From the NCBI GenBank assembly GCA_910577565.1, contig CAJTNJ010000002.1:111821-175820 (forward strand): a stretch of 64,000 bases of DNA. The letters are read 5' to 3'. The position numbers were made by a program, and so were the translations under genes. This document shows positions 44,493 to 54,736 of the stretch, piece after piece. This DNA comes from an uncultured Oscillospiraceae bacterium. GTDB lineage: Bacteria > Bacillota > Clostridia > Oscillospirales > Ruminococcaceae. Each line of letters begins with the position of its first letter. The first letter of the stretch is position 1. The notes below the pieces were generated by a model that was not told the origin of the DNA, did not search any database, and saw only the letters and a program-made list of their open reading frames with translations.

Positions 44493-44690
44493 TTTTATAA
44501 AACTGCTAAAGAGATAATTTTCATTAAAAATAACACACTAAGAAACAATTAATTTATAACAATATCATAGCACTATTGTTTATAGCTATAATAGATATTT
44601 GTAAAAATTGAAATTTTTTGTTTGGAATTTAATAGATTTTGAAAAATTCCGTTATTTAAAGATATAAACTATTAAAAACAACTGCATTTT

Positions 44691-47519
44691 CTATTTTTTA
44701 AGTATATCTTTTAAATATTGACCGGTATATGATTCTTTTATGTTAGCGACTTGTTCCGGAGTACCGGTTGCAACAATTGTTCCACCGTTATCTCCACCTT
44801 CTGGACCAAGATCTATTAAATAGTCCGCTGTTTTTATAACATCAAGATTGTGCTCAATTAGCAGCACCGTATTGCCTGCATCAACCAGCTTTTGCAAAAC
44901 AATCAAAAGATGTTTTACATCATTAGTATGCAATCCTGTAGTCGGTTCATCAAGGACATATATAGTTTTGCCCGTTGACCTCTTTGAAAGTTCAGTTGAA
45001 AGTTTAACTCTTTGTGCTTCTCCACCAGATAGTGTTGTGGACGATTGACCTATTTTAATATAACCAAGGCCAACGTCATATAAAGTTTGCAGCTTTCTTT
45101 TAATTTTCGGATGATTTTCAAAAAATGCTATACCTTCCTCAACCGTCATATTTAAAATATCATAAATATTTTTACCTTTATAAAAAACTTGTAATGTCTC
45201 TCGATTATATCTTTTACCCTTACAAACTTCACAAGGTACATAAACATCAGGTAAAAAGTGCATTTCTATTTTTACAATTCCATCACCTTGACAAGCTTCG
45301 CACCTACCGCCTTTTACATTAAAACTAAATCTACCAGAAGTATATCCACGCATTTTTGCGTCATTTGTATTAGCAAAAAGTTCTCTTATATCATTAAATA
45401 CCGAAGTATATGTGCCAGGGTTAGATCGTGAAGTTTTACCTATTGGACTTTGATCAATATCTATAACTTTATCAAGATGTTCCATACCTTTGACAGATTT
45501 AAATTTTCCCGCTTTTATCCTTGATTTATTTAATTTCGCGGCTAAATGTTTATATATAATTTGATTTACAAGTGAGCTTTTGCCCGATCCAGAAACCCCG
45601 GTTACACAAGTGAAGGTGCCAAGTGGTATTTTTACGTTAATATTTTTCAAATTATTTTCGGAGCAACCATTAAATTGAAGTATTTTTCCATTGCCTTTGC
45701 GCCTTTTTTTCGGAATGTCAATTTTCTTTTTGCCGCATAAATATTGTCCCGTTATTGATTCTTTACAATCTTCTATTTTTTTAGTAGGTCCGCTAAAAAC
45801 TACTTCGCCTCCATGAACTCCAGGGCCCGGTCCTATATCAACAATCCAATCTGCCGCTCTCATGGTATCTTCATCGTGTTCAACAACAATAAGTGTATTG
45901 CCTATATCGCGGAGTTTTTTTAGTGTGCCGATTAATTTATCATTGTCTCTTTGATGAAGTCCAATTGAAGGTTCATCTAATATATATAAAACACCAACAA
46001 GAGATGAGCCTATTTGAGTTGCAAGTCTAATTCTTTGGCTTTCTCCGCCGGACAGTGTGCCTGAAGAACGAGACAAAGTTAAATATTCAAGTCCGACTGA
46101 ACACAAAAAATTAAGCCGTTCTTTTATCTCTTTAAATATAGCGCCAGATATCATCTTTTCTCTGTCAGTAAGCTTTATGTTATTTATAAAATTAACTGCT
46201 TGTATTATGCTCATTCGAGTAAATTGGCTTATATTTTTACCACCAACCGTAACGCCCAAAACTGTCTTCTTAAGTCTTTCACCATTACAATGTGGACATG
46301 TAACCTCATTCATATAAGCGGCGATGTCTTCCTTTGCCCATTCACTGGTGCTTTCTTTATATCTTCTTTCCAAATTATTAATTATTCCTTCAAAAACAGC
46401 TTCATATGAACCATTTCCGTAACTTGTATTTCTGGAAATTTTTAATTTTTGGCCTTTACTCCCATACAAAATTATATTTTTAACATTTTTAGGCAACTTA
46501 CCATATGGGGTATCAAGTGAGAATTTATATTTTTTAGCAAGTGCGTCATAATACATTTTTGCAATACTGTTTTTTTCGTTATAAGTCCAACCGGGAGCTT
46601 TAATTGCACCTTCTTTTATTGATAAATCTTCATTAGGTATAATTAAAAGTGGGTCCACTTTTGTAAATGTTCCTATGCCCGTACAAACCTCACATGCTCC
46701 ATATGGGTTATTAAAAGAAAACATACGAGGAGTAAGTTCTTCTATGGATATTTCATGTTCAGGGCAAGCATATTCTTGAGAAAACAAAATATCTTCGGCA
46801 TCTTGCATGCTTATTATAATAAGTCCGCCGGATATTTTTGAAGCTATTTCCAAACTATCTGTCAATCTTGATTTAATGCCATCATCTATTATGAGCCTGT
46901 CAACAACTATCTCAATATTATGTTTTTTATTTTTTTCAAGCTTAATTTCCTCAGAAAGGTCATAAAGTTCACCATCTGCACGAACTCTTATAAACCCGTT
47001 TTTTCTTGCAAATTCAAATTCTTTAACATGTTCGCCCTTTCTGCCACGAACTATTGGTGCAAGAATTTGTATCTTTGCTCTTTTTGGAAGCGCTAAAACT
47101 TTGTCGACTATTTGATCAATCGTTTGTTGTTTAATTTCTCTGCCACAAACCGGACAGTGTGGTATGCCAATTCTTGCATATAAAAGTCTTAAATAGTCAT
47201 ATATCTCAGTTACTGTGCCAACTGTCGATCTTGGATTCTTGGATGTGGTTTTTTGATCAATCGATATTGCGGGAGATAGTCCTTGAATATCATCAACATC
47301 AGGTTTTTCCATCTGTCCTAAAAATTGACGAGCGTATGAGGACAAACTTTCCATATAACGCCTTTGTCCGTCTGCGAATATAGTATCAAAAGCGAGCGAA
47401 CTTTTTCCTGAGCCTGAAACTCCCGTAAATACAATAAGCTTGTCTCTCGGAATTGTAAGATTAATTTCTTTTAGATTATTCTCTCTTGCGCCCTTAATAA
47501 TAATTTCATTTTTTCCCAA
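44691..47519 (-). CDS. uvrA: Excinuclease ABC subunit A
   Basis: UvrA recognises bulky DNA lesions and loads UvrB. The 942-residue protein is full length. Walker A motifs are GVSGSGKSSLAFDTIF (about 32) and GVSGSGKSSLVNQI (about 640). The UvrB-binding zinc region is CPVCGREIKQQTID, and the C-terminal zinc finger uses CEACQGDG and CEVCKGKRYN. ABC signatures are LSGGESQRIRLATQ and LSGGEAQRVKLSTEL. It is read after uvrB with a 44-base gap, the usual uvrB-uvrA order. Confidence 0.97.
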   Translation of the reverse strand: MGKNEIIIKGARENNLKEINLTIPRDKLIVFTGVSGSGKSSLAFDTIFADGQRRYMESLSSYARQFLGQMEKPDVDDIQGLSPAISIDQKTTSKNPRSTVGTVTEIYDYLRLLYARIGIPHCPVCGREIKQQTIDQIVDKVLALPKRAKIQILAPIVRGRKGEHVKEFEFARKNGFIRVRADGELYDLSEEIKLEKNKKHNIEIVVDRLIIDDGIKSRLTDSLEIASKISGGLIIISMQDAEDILFSQEYACPEHEISIEELTPRMFSFNNPYGACEVCTGIGTFTKVDPLLIIPNEDLSIKEGAIKAPGWTYNEKNSIAKMYYDALAKKYKFSLDTPYGKLPKNVKNIILYGSKGQKLKISRNTSYGNGSYEAVFEGIINNLERRYKESTSEWAKEDIAAYMNEVTCPHCNGERLKKTVLGVTVGGKNISQFTRMSIIQAVNFINNIKLTDREKMISGAIFKEIKERLNFLCSVGLEYLTLSRSSGTLSGGESQRIRLATQIGSSLVGVLYILDEPSIGLHQRDNDKLIGTLKKLRDIGNTLIVVEHDEDTMRAADWIVDIGPGPGVHGGEVVFSGPTKKIEDCKESITGQYLCGKKKIDIPKKRRKGNGKILQFNGCSENNLKNINVKIPLGTFTCVTGVSGSGKSSLVNQIIYKHLAAKLNKSRIKAGKFKSVKGMEHLDKVIDIDQSPIGKTSRSNPGTYTSVFNDIRELFANTNDAKMRGYTSGRFSFNVKGGRCEACQGDGIVKIEMHFLPDVYVPCEVCKGKRYNRETLQVFYKGKNIYDILNMTVEEGIAFFENHPKIKRKLQTLYDVGLGYIKIGQSSTTLSGGEAQRVKLSTELSKRSTGKTIYVLDEPTTGLHTNDVKHLLIVLQKLVDAGNTVLLIEHNLDVIKTADYLIDLGPEGGDNGGTIVATGTPEQVANIKESYTGQYLKDILKK

Positions 47520-47563
47520 TTTAAAAACTCCTAAATATTAATACATGCTAAAATTAAAATATA

Positions 47564-49537
47564 TTAGCGTGGTTTATTTTTATTTTTTAACTTATCTATT
47601 TTATCTCTTAGACTAATTGCATATTCAAATTCCAACATTTTAGCCGCATTTTTCATTTCAATAGTTAACTGGTCTATTAAATTTTCCAACTCTTTGTCAT
47701 TCAATTTAACATTGTCAGCGGCATTAATTTCATTATCTTTGCTTGAAATTTCGAGAACATCTCGAATTCCTTTTTTAACTGTTTTAGGGGTTATACCATG
47801 TTTTTGATTATATTCCATCTGAATGTTTCTGCGCCTGAGGGTTTCGGTCATAGCGCGCTCCATAGAACCTGTAACTTCATCAGCATATAAAATTACCTTT
47901 CCGTTAGCATTTCTAGCTGCTCTTCCCATGGTTTGAATAAGCGATGTTTCCGAGCGCAAAAAGCCTTCCTTATCTGCGTCAAGTACAGCAACCAACGAAA
48001 CTTCAGGAATATCTAATCCTTCACGCAATAGGTTAATGCCTACAAGCACATCAAACTCACCCATTCTAAGGTCTCTGATTATTTCCATCCTTTCAAGAGT
48101 ATCTACTCCTGAATGCATATATTTTACTTTAATATCCAAATTCCCCAAAAATTCTGTAAGATCCTCAGCCATTTTTTTGGTAAGGGTGGTAACCAGTACT
48201 CGTTCGTTTTGATCTGATCTTATTTTTATTTCCGACACCAAATCTTCAATTTGTCCTTTAACGGGTTTAACTATAACTTTGGGATCTAAAAGACCGGTTG
48301 GACGAATTACTTGCTCAATCATAGCCTGGCTGTGCTCTTTTTCAAAATTGCCGGGAGTTGCACTGACATATACTACCTGGTTTATGTTTTTATAAAACTC
48401 ATCAAAATTAAGAGGCCTGTTATCAAATGCAGATGGCAAGCGAAAACCATAATCAATCAATGTTTTCTTTCTTGCATGATCTCCAGCATACATTCCCCTT
48501 ATTTGAGATAGCATAACATGACTTTCATCAACAAACATCAAAAAGTCTTTTGGAAAATGGTCAAGCAATGTGTATGGCGTAGAACCTGCAGGTCTTCTCG
48601 AAAGTACTCTTGAATAGTTTTCAATTCCTTTGCAAACACCGGTTTCCTCGAGCATTTCTATGTCGTACATGGTCCTTTGCTTTATTCTTTGTGCTTCAAT
48701 AAGCATATCGTTGTCGGTAAAATATTTAACTCTTTCATTAAGTTCGTTTTCTATGTCAATAATAGAATCATGCAAACGTTCAGGGCCTACTATATAATGC
48801 GATGCGGGGAATATGGCAATGTGAGATATTCGATCTTTTACATCTCCGGTAAGAGCATTTATTGTGCTTATTCTTTCTATTTCATCACCAAAAAATTCTA
48901 CACGAACAGCACTTTCAGAAGAGTAGGCAGGGAAAATTTCAACCGAGTCGCCACGAACTCTAAACTTGTTACGCGTAAAACTTATATCATTTCGTTCATA
49001 TTGTAATTTAACCAATTGCTTTAAAAGGTCATCTCTGTCTTTTTGCATGCCTTGTCTTAAGCTTATAACCATATTTCTATAATCAATAGGACTTCCCAAA
49101 CTATAAATGCATGAAACGCTGGCAACGATTATCACATCTCTTCTTTCAGAGAGTGCACACGTCGCAGAATGCCTTAGCTTGTCTATTTCATCATTAATTG
49201 AGGAGTCCTTTTCAATATATGTGTCAGTAGATGGTACATAAGATTCCGGTTGATAGTAATCGTAATATGAAACAAAGTACTCAACTGCATTATCAGGAAA
49301 AAATCCCTTAAACTCACTGCAAAGTTGTGCTGCAAGAGTTTTGTTGTGAGCCAACACAAGAGTCGGTCTATTAAGCTTTTCAATAACATTAGCCATTGTA
49401 AAAGTTTTGCCGGAACCCGTCACACCTATTAATGTTTGTTCTCGATTTCCATTATTTATGCTGTTTAAAAGTTTTTCTATAGCTTGAGGTTGGTCGCCTG
49501 TGGGTTTATATTTTGATTTTAATTTAAATTTGTTCAA
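47564..49537 (-). CDS. uvrB: Excinuclease ABC subunit B
   Basis: UvrB verifies damage and forms the pre-incision complex with UvrC. The 657-residue protein has GVTGSGKTFTMANVIEKL (Walker A), the beta-hairpin region with VEYFVSYYDYYQPESYVPST, FVDESHVMLSQIRGMYAGD (DESH), DVLVGINLLREGLDIPEVSL and QTMGRAARNANGK. The C-terminal UVR motif that contacts UvrC ends the protein (about 618-652). It lies 27 bases downstream of radC, so the three genes form one repair cluster. No LexA box was recognised. Confidence 0.97.
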   Translation of the reverse strand: MNKFKLKSKYKPTGDQPQAIEKLLNSINNGNREQTLIGVTGSGKTFTMANVIEKLNRPTLVLAHNKTLAAQLCSEFKGFFPDNAVEYFVSYYDYYQPESYVPSTDTYIEKDSSINDEIDKLRHSATCALSERRDVIIVASVSCIYSLGSPIDYRNMVISLRQGMQKDRDDLLKQLVKLQYERNDISFTRNKFRVRGDSVEIFPAYSSESAVRVEFFGDEIERISTINALTGDVKDRISHIAIFPASHYIVGPERLHDSIIDIENELNERVKYFTDNDMLIEAQRIKQRTMYDIEMLEETGVCKGIENYSRVLSRRPAGSTPYTLLDHFPKDFLMFVDESHVMLSQIRGMYAGDHARKKTLIDYGFRLPSAFDNRPLNFDEFYKNINQVVYVSATPGNFEKEHSQAMIEQVIRPTGLLDPKVIVKPVKGQIEDLVSEIKIRSDQNERVLVTTLTKKMAEDLTEFLGNLDIKVKYMHSGVDTLERMEIIRDLRMGEFDVLVGINLLREGLDIPEVSLVAVLDADKEGFLRSETSLIQTMGRAARNANGKVILYADEVTGSMERAMTETLRRRNIQMEYNQKHGITPKTVKKGIRDVLEISSKDNEINAADNVKLNDKELENLIDQLTIEMKNAAKMLEFEYAISLRDKIDKLKNKNKPR

Positions 49538-49564
49538 TATAAATCACTTTTTCCTTTTATCTTG

Positions 49565-50248
49565 TTATCTTAGTATGTTATATTCTCTCATAGATATTGC
49601 TTCACCGTTTTTGCCTATAACAAAATGATCTACAAGTGTAATATTTAGAGCTTTAAGTGCTATTTCCAATTCTTGAGTTTTGATTTTATCTTGAATTGAT
49701 GGAGTGGCAACACCGTTTGGATGATTATGTGCTAAAACAATTCTATCAACATTCCAACGCATTGTAAATTTTAAAAGAGATTCGCAGGAAACATCAACAG
49801 CATGTCTACCACCATGGTTTATTAATTCACAAGCAACGAAACTTGCAAAGTCGTCAATTCCTGCAACGAATAATGTTTCAACCATTCTGCCAACAAATTT
49901 TGATTTAAAAAATTGAATCCATTTTCCGGGAGTGTCTATAACATCTGCCGGCTTTGACATATCTTCGGAATAAATCCTAAAAAGCTGTGGTAGTTCCTTT
50001 AGCAATATTGCTGCATGTTCACCAATTCCATTCACCTGAATTAATAGCTCATATGGGGCATTGAATACTCCGGCTATTGAACCAAAACGGTTAATTAAAT
50101 CATGTGCAATTTTATTTGTATCGCGTTTTGGTATTGCATAAAACAAAAGCAATTCCAAAGCCTCATGAGGTTCAAACCCATCCAAACCGGTTTTCAAAAA
50201 TCGATTTTTCATTCTGCTTCTGTGTCCTGCGTGTGGATGTGTCACCAA
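49565..50248 (-). CDS. radC: RadC-type JAB/MPN domain protein
   Basis: The 227-residue protein has an N-terminal helix-hairpin-helix (LIQVNGIGEHAAILLKELPQ) and a C-terminal MPN+ metalloprotease-like domain. The metal motif is HNHPNGVATPSIQD, with ELINHGGRHAVDVSCESLL before it. RadC is widely annotated as a repair protein, but its biochemical role is not settled. Start GTG or the first ATG near 50248 is preceded by gagaggg. It leads the radC-uvrB-uvrA cluster. Confidence 0.92.
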   Translation of the reverse strand: MVTHPHAGHRSRMKNRFLKTGLDGFEPHEALELLLFYAIPKRDTNKIAHDLINRFGSIAGVFNAPYELLIQVNGIGEHAAILLKELPQLFRIYSEDMSKPADVIDTPGKWIQFFKSKFVGRMVETLFVAGIDDFASFVACELINHGGRHAVDVSCESLLKFTMRWNVDRIVLAHNHPNGVATPSIQDKIKTQELEIALKALNITLVDHFVIGKNGEAISMREYNILR

Positions 50249-50300
50249 TATCTACCCTCTCAAGTTTAATTTTTTCTACTAGTTTTAATTATACTATATT

Positions 50301-50338
50301 ATAATATAAAAATCTACATCATAATATAAAAATCTACA
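50301..50338. repeat. Tandem repeat upstream of radC
   Basis: ataatataaaaatctaca occurs twice with a 20-base period, 53-90 bases upstream of radC. It may be simple slippage in AT-rich DNA or part of a regulatory region. Confidence 0.7.
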
Positions 50339-50674
50339 AAAATTCAAGAAAAAAATGTTCCTATTAGTGTTAAGTTACTAAAAAGTTACAAATAAATTAT
50401 ATGAAACCTTTAAAAACAATTAAACGATAAAATTTAACATAATACAAATACTTCGATACGCCAAATATAAAAGGTTTAAAGAAAAAAGTTATTTTTTATA
50501 GAATATAGTTATTTTTAACAAAATTTAATCATCTAAATCAAGTTATATGAATGAAAAACAAATGTAACATAAAATTTTTCAAGTTAATATCACATATAAA
50601 TATATTAATTTTAATGTAAGGCTGAAATGCAACTATAAAACTAATATTAAAAAGAATTAATAACATAAAAAATA

Positions 50675-50714
50675 CAAACAACGCCTATAGCATTATTGCT
50701 AAAGACGCTGTTTG
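50675..50714 (-). terminator. Orphan terminator-like hairpin
   Basis: A long imperfect stem (caaacagcg...cgttgtttg on the minus strand, three mismatches, ttat-type loop) is followed on the minus strand by tatttttt. No minus-strand gene now lies upstream of it. It probably once ended a gene replaced by the IS1-type element at 50802. The perfect palindrome gtgattgcaatcac abuts it at 50715-50728. Confidence 0.5.
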
Positions 50715-50801
50715 GTGATTGCAATCACACAATATATTGATAATTTTTACATTATTTATTATATTACATATATATTAAAAAGTCAAATATTTATATTTAA
50801 A

Positions 50802-51535
50802 GGGAGCATCCAAATATAAAATAATAGATAATAGATATATGGAAAAGATAAAATGCCATAGATGCGGGAATGAAAAAGTATAGAAAGTAGGAAAACCGAA
50901 AGATAAACAGCAATATAAGTGTAAAAAATGCAGAAGAAAATTCATAACAGAATTAAGCTATGATAAGGAGTTTAAAAAGAAGACAATACAAATATTTTAT
51001 GAATGGAACAGTGGAGAAAGCATTAGGGAGGATATTAGGTATAGAAAAGAATATGTACCTATATCGGATAAAGAAATATGTTAAGGAAATAGAAAAAAAT
51101 GCAGCAAATGAGAGAGAAAAAAACAGAATATATGTGATAACACTAGTAAGTAGAGAAAAAACATAAATAGTAGGATGTGATGTAGCATATGAAAAAAGTA
51201 GTAAAAAGATACAAAGGCTTTTAGACAAATCACCAAAGGCATAGCATTATTATTCTGATGCTTATTCTACATACTCCGAAATATGCTATTAAGGAATTCA
51301 TATGTCACTAAAAAACAAAAGAGAGACTTACACTGTAGAAGGAATAAATTCAGTCTTAAGGCATTATATGTTACCTTTACATAGGAAAAATCCAAGTTCT
51401 TTTTTAGATCAATAGATACTGCAAAAGTTGTCTTAAAAATATTTGTTCATGCTTTTAACAAATTTGCCTTAGCTAAGTTCTTTTAATCTCCATTTAAATT
51501 TGCTTTTTTATTTAAACATATCCATGGACACTCCC
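50802..51535 (+). mobile_element. Full-length but inactive IS1-type element (about 734 bp)
   Basis: The ends gggagcatcca (left) and the complement of tggacactccc (right) match at 9 of 11 positions. Inside are an InsA-like start (MEKIKCHRCGNEKV, then a stop codon, then KPKDKQQYKCKKCRRKF). Next come EWNSGESIREDIRYRKEYVP, NRIYVITLVSREKT, SDAYSTYSEICY and TYTVEGINSVLRHYMLPLHR, the last holding the catalytic glutamate. Frameshifts and stops make it non-functional. No target duplication was seen. It is the reference copy for the other fragments in the window. Confidence 0.75.
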
Positions 51536-51550
51536 CCATATGTACAATGA

Positions 51551-51580
51551 TTGACGAAATTTTGTTGATTGTGATATAAT
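51551..51580 (+). promoter_or_regulatory. Promoter of the hydrogenase operon
   Basis: TTGACG and TATAAT are spaced by 18 bases, about 165 bases upstream of the hydrogenase TTG start. It lies 16 bases outside the IS1-type end. The long leader shows no recognised riboswitch. Confidence 0.6.
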
Positions 51581-51747
51581 ATTTATGCGAATAGGATCCT
51601 TTTTATTTTGCAAATTAAATTGTAATATGGGATTTTTTTATTCGTAATTCTTTTTATATTTTGTAATATTATCATATTTAAATTTATGATTTGCTAATTA
51701 AGCTTTTATTGTCTTATCATTATAGTTAAAGTAGGAGGGAGCATAAG

Positions 51748-53256
51748 TTGAGAGGTATATATACTGCAGTAACCGATTTAAGACGTAAGGTGTTTACTGA
51801 AATTGCACGGCTGGCTTATGAAGGTGGTGATTACTCAAGAATTGAGGATTTGCCTTATAAAATTGTGCCAGGTGAAAAAGCGGTATATAGAAATAGTATT
51901 TTTTTAGAGAGAGCAATTGTTGGAGAACGCTTGCGTCTTGCTATAGGTTTGCCTCTCAGGCCTGTAACTGAGCATGCGGCGCTTTCTCAGGGAATTGTTG
52001 AAAGTGCCATTGCAGAAAAGTATTATGATCCACCGCTTATTAACGTTATAAAATTTGCCTGTAATGCATGCGAAGAAAAGAAGATTGTAGTTACTGATGC
52101 GTGTAAAGGTTGTTTGGCACATCCTTGCACATATGTTTGTCCTAAAAATGCTATTAGCATTCAAAATGGTAAAAGTGTTATAGATCAGGAAAAGTGCATT
52201 AAGTGTGGCAGATGTCTTGATGCTTGTCCATATTCTGCAATTATCAAACTTGAGCGTCCTTGTGCTAAAGCATGTGGAGTTGATGCTATAGGTTCGGACG
52301 AGCTTGGACGTGCAAAAATAGATTATGATAAATGTGTTTCGTGTGGTATGTGTTTGGTAAATTGTCCTTTTGGAGCTATATCTGACAAAGGACAAATTTT
52401 TCAGCTTATTCACGCTATGAAAACAGGAGTTAAAGTAATAGCTGCGGTGGCTCCTGCTTTTGTTGGACAGTTTGGTCCAAATATATCGGCTGAAAAACTG
52501 AAAACTGCAATGAAAAAGCTTGGTTTTGATGATGTTGTGGAGGTTGCAGTTGGTGCAGATTTATGTTCTATAGACGAAGCAAAAGATTTTATTGAAAAAG
52601 TACCTAAAAAACAGCCTTTTATGGGAACATCCTGTTGTCCTGCTTGGTCTGTCATGGCGAAGAAATTTTTCCCAGAATATGCTTCTTGTATATCTATGGC
52701 ATTTACTCCAATGGTACTTACAGGTAGAATGATAAAAAAGAAATATCCAAATGCAAAGGTAACATTTATAGGTCCTTGCGCTGCAAAGAAACTTGAGGCA
52801 TCTCGCAAATCTGTTCGTAGTGACATTGATTTTGTTCTCACCTTTGAAGAAATAATGGGAATGTTTGAAGCCAAAAATATCGATCTCGAGACGTTAAAGG
52901 ATGATAGCAAATTCAACGAAGCTTCTACTGATGGCCGTAATTATGCAGTTAGCGGCGGAGTGTCTAAGGCTGTTGTTAATTGCGTTAAAAATATAGATTC
53001 TAACATAGAGGTTAATGTTACATGTGCTGAAGGTTTAAAAGAATGCAAAAAGGTTATGATGATGGCTAAAGCTGGCAAACTTAATGGCTATTTAATTGAA
53101 GGCATGGCATGTCCCGGAGGTTGTGTCGGAGGGGCAGGTACTTTGCAGTCGGTTAAAAAATCTTCACAGCTTGTGGATAAATACGCTAAGGAAGCCGATA
53201 AAAAGTATGCTTACGACAGCGAATATGTGGATATGATCGAGGAGTTGTTTGATTAA
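51748..53256 (+). CDS. [FeFe] hydrogenase, group-B-like monomeric form
   Basis: The 502-residue enzyme should exchange electrons between ferredoxin and protons. An N-terminal ferredoxin-like region binds several [4Fe-4S] clusters: CKGCLAHPCTYVCP, CIKCGRCLDACP and CVSCGMCLVNCP. The H-cluster domain carries L1 TSCCPAW, L2 GPCAAKK and L3 ACPGGCVGGAG. The TSCCPAW and PCAAKK variants, rather than TSCCPGW and PCTAKK, point to the poorly characterised group B; this is from memory of the classification. The TTG start follows aggaggg. trmK follows after two bases. Confidence 0.9.
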   Translation: MRGIYTAVTDLRRKVFTEIARLAYEGGDYSRIEDLPYKIVPGEKAVYRNSIFLERAIVGERLRLAIGLPLRPVTEHAALSQGIVESAIAEKYYDPPLINVIKFACNACEEKKIVVTDACKGCLAHPCTYVCPKNAISIQNGKSVIDQEKCIKCGRCLDACPYSAIIKLERPCAKACGVDAIGSDELGRAKIDYDKCVSCGMCLVNCPFGAISDKGQIFQLIHAMKTGVKVIAAVAPAFVGQFGPNISAEKLKTAMKKLGFDDVVEVAVGADLCSIDEAKDFIEKVPKKQPFMGTSCCPAWSVMAKKFFPEYASCISMAFTPMVLTGRMIKKKYPNAKVTFIGPCAAKKLEASRKSVRSDIDFVLTFEEIMGMFEAKNIDLETLKDDSKFNEASTDGRNYAVSGGVSKAVVNCVKNIDSNIEVNVTCAEGLKECKKVMMMAKAGKLNGYLIEGMACPGGCVGGAGTLQSVKKSSQLVDKYAKEADKKYAYDSEYVDMIEELFD

Positions 53257-53258
53257 GT

Positions 53259-53960
53259 TTGAGAAATATTAACAAACAAAAAGCAAGGCCGCCTGTTTTA
53301 TCCAAAAGACTTCAAGCAATAGCAGATTTTGTGGATGATAGTGGTGTTGTTGCAGATATTGGTTGTGATCATGCATATCTTGCAATTTATTTGGCTATGA
53401 AAAAAAGTGATCTTGTATATGCTGTTGATATAAATGAAAAGCCACTTAGTCGCGCTAGAAACAATATACAAAGATACTGTGTTTTGGACAAGGTAAAACT
53501 CATATTATCAGATGGTCTTAAAAATGTTCCTCATAGTGTGAATACGGTTATAATTTCCGGAATTGGTGGCAAATTAATAAGTAAGATAATTTTTAGTGAA
53601 CATTGGCTAAAAGATAGTAAAAAGCATTTAATTTTGCAACCTCAAACTTTTTTGCCAATGCTTAGAGAAGATCTCTATTTAAATGGCTTTGAAATTGAAG
53701 ATGAAATGCCGGTTGTTGAAACAAAAAGAAGCTACTGTGTAATTAGTGCAAGATATACCGGTAATGTCAAAAAGATTAGCATCAAGCAAGCGGTTTTAGG
53801 TAAACTTGCAAAATATGATACAGCTGAAGCAAATGAGTTTTTAAAAAGGCAATATGCAAGTTATGATAAAGCACTAAAAGGTTTAAAGTTGTCTTGGTTG
53901 GATAAACAAAAAATAAATACTTATATGCAAATATGCAATATTTTATCGAAATGGGTATGA
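53259..53960 (+). CDS. trmK: tRNA (adenine(22)-N1)-methyltransferase
   Basis: TrmK methylates A22 in the D-loop of tRNAs with S-adenosylmethionine. The 233-residue protein has LSKRLQAIADFVDDSGVVAD, then IGCDHAYLAIYLA (motif I), YAVDINEKPLSRARNNI and VIISGIGGKLI. A C-terminal helical region follows. The start is a TTG three bases after the hydrogenase stop. Its stop overlaps the next gene's ATG. Pairing of trmK with a Nif3-like gene is common in Firmicutes. Confidence 0.92.
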   Translation: MRNINKQKARPPVLSKRLQAIADFVDDSGVVADIGCDHAYLAIYLAMKKSDLVYAVDINEKPLSRARNNIQRYCVLDKVKLILSDGLKNVPHSVNTVIISGIGGKLISKIIFSEHWLKDSKKHLILQPQTFLPMLREDLYLNGFEIEDEMPVVETKRSYCVISARYTGNVKKISIKQAVLGKLAKYDTAEANEFLKRQYASYDKALKGLKLSWLDKQKINTYMQICNILSKWV

Positions 53961-54736
53961 TGAATATGTTAGTTAGTGATATTGTTCGGTATGTTGACAG
54001 TATAGCACCTTTCGATAGTGCCGACGATTGGGATAACGTTGGGCTTCTTTTAGGAAATTTAGAAAAAGAGGTTAAAAGGGTTTTGGTGTCGCTTGATGGA
54101 ACATATCAAGTTCTAAAACAGGCAAAAGATATTGAAGCAGATGTTGTTTTAACTCATCACCCGATAATATTTGATCCACTAAAAAATATTAGTAGCAAAG
54201 ATTTAATATATAAATTTATAAAGTCAGATATATCGGTAGTTTGCGCTCATACTAACTTGGATAGAGCTATTGATGGAGTTAATGATTGTTTAGCAAAAGC
54301 TCTTGACTTAAGTGATATCAAAAAGTTTGAAGATTCAATAGACTGTGGGAGAATAGGAAGTCTTAGTTTGACTTTTAGTTGTGATGAATTTATTAAATTG
54401 GTCGCTAAAAAGTTAGAAACTACAGTTAGGGCAACAAGATGTACAGGAAAAATAAAAAGAGTAGCTGTTTTTGGCGGTGCGGGTGAGTTTGCTTGGAAAG
54501 CTGCAAAAAGTGCTGGTGCAGATGCTTTTGTGACCGGAGAGTCAAAGCATCATATTTTGTTAGATGCAAAAAATGAAGATTTTTGCTTTGTTGATGCAGG
54601 TCATTTTGACACTGAGAAATTAATTTGTATTCATTTGAAAAATAAGCTGCAAAATGAGTTTAAAAATATAGATTTTTTTGTTGCAAATCAAAGTTCACCG
54701 GTTTGCTACAGCGATGGAGATAAAACATGGCATTAG
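53957..54736 (+). CDS. Nif3-like dinuclear metal centre protein
   Basis: Members of this family bind two metals and are often annotated as GTP cyclohydrolase I type 2 homologues, although activity is unproven for most. The 259-residue protein has APFDSADDWDNVGLLLGNLE, VVLTHHPIIFDPLKNI, SVVCAHTNLDRAIDGVNDCL and, near the end, GESKHHILLDAKNE with FVDAGHFDTEKL. These histidines and acids form the metal site. It lacks the PII-like insert of the B. subtilis YqfO form. The ATG at 53957 gives an ATGA overlap with trmK; later ATGs at 53960 and 53966 are possible. Confidence 0.88.
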   Translation: MMNMLVSDIVRYVDSIAPFDSADDWDNVGLLLGNLEKEVKRVLVSLDGTYQVLKQAKDIEADVVLTHHPIIFDPLKNISSKDLIYKFIKSDISVVCAHTNLDRAIDGVNDCLAKALDLSDIKKFEDSIDCGRIGSLSLTFSCDEFIKLVAKKLETTVRATRCTGKIKRVAVFGGAGEFAWKAAKSAGADAFVTGESKHHILLDAKNEDFCFVDAGHFDTEKLICIHLKNKLQNEFKNIDFFVANQSSPVCYSDGDKTWH

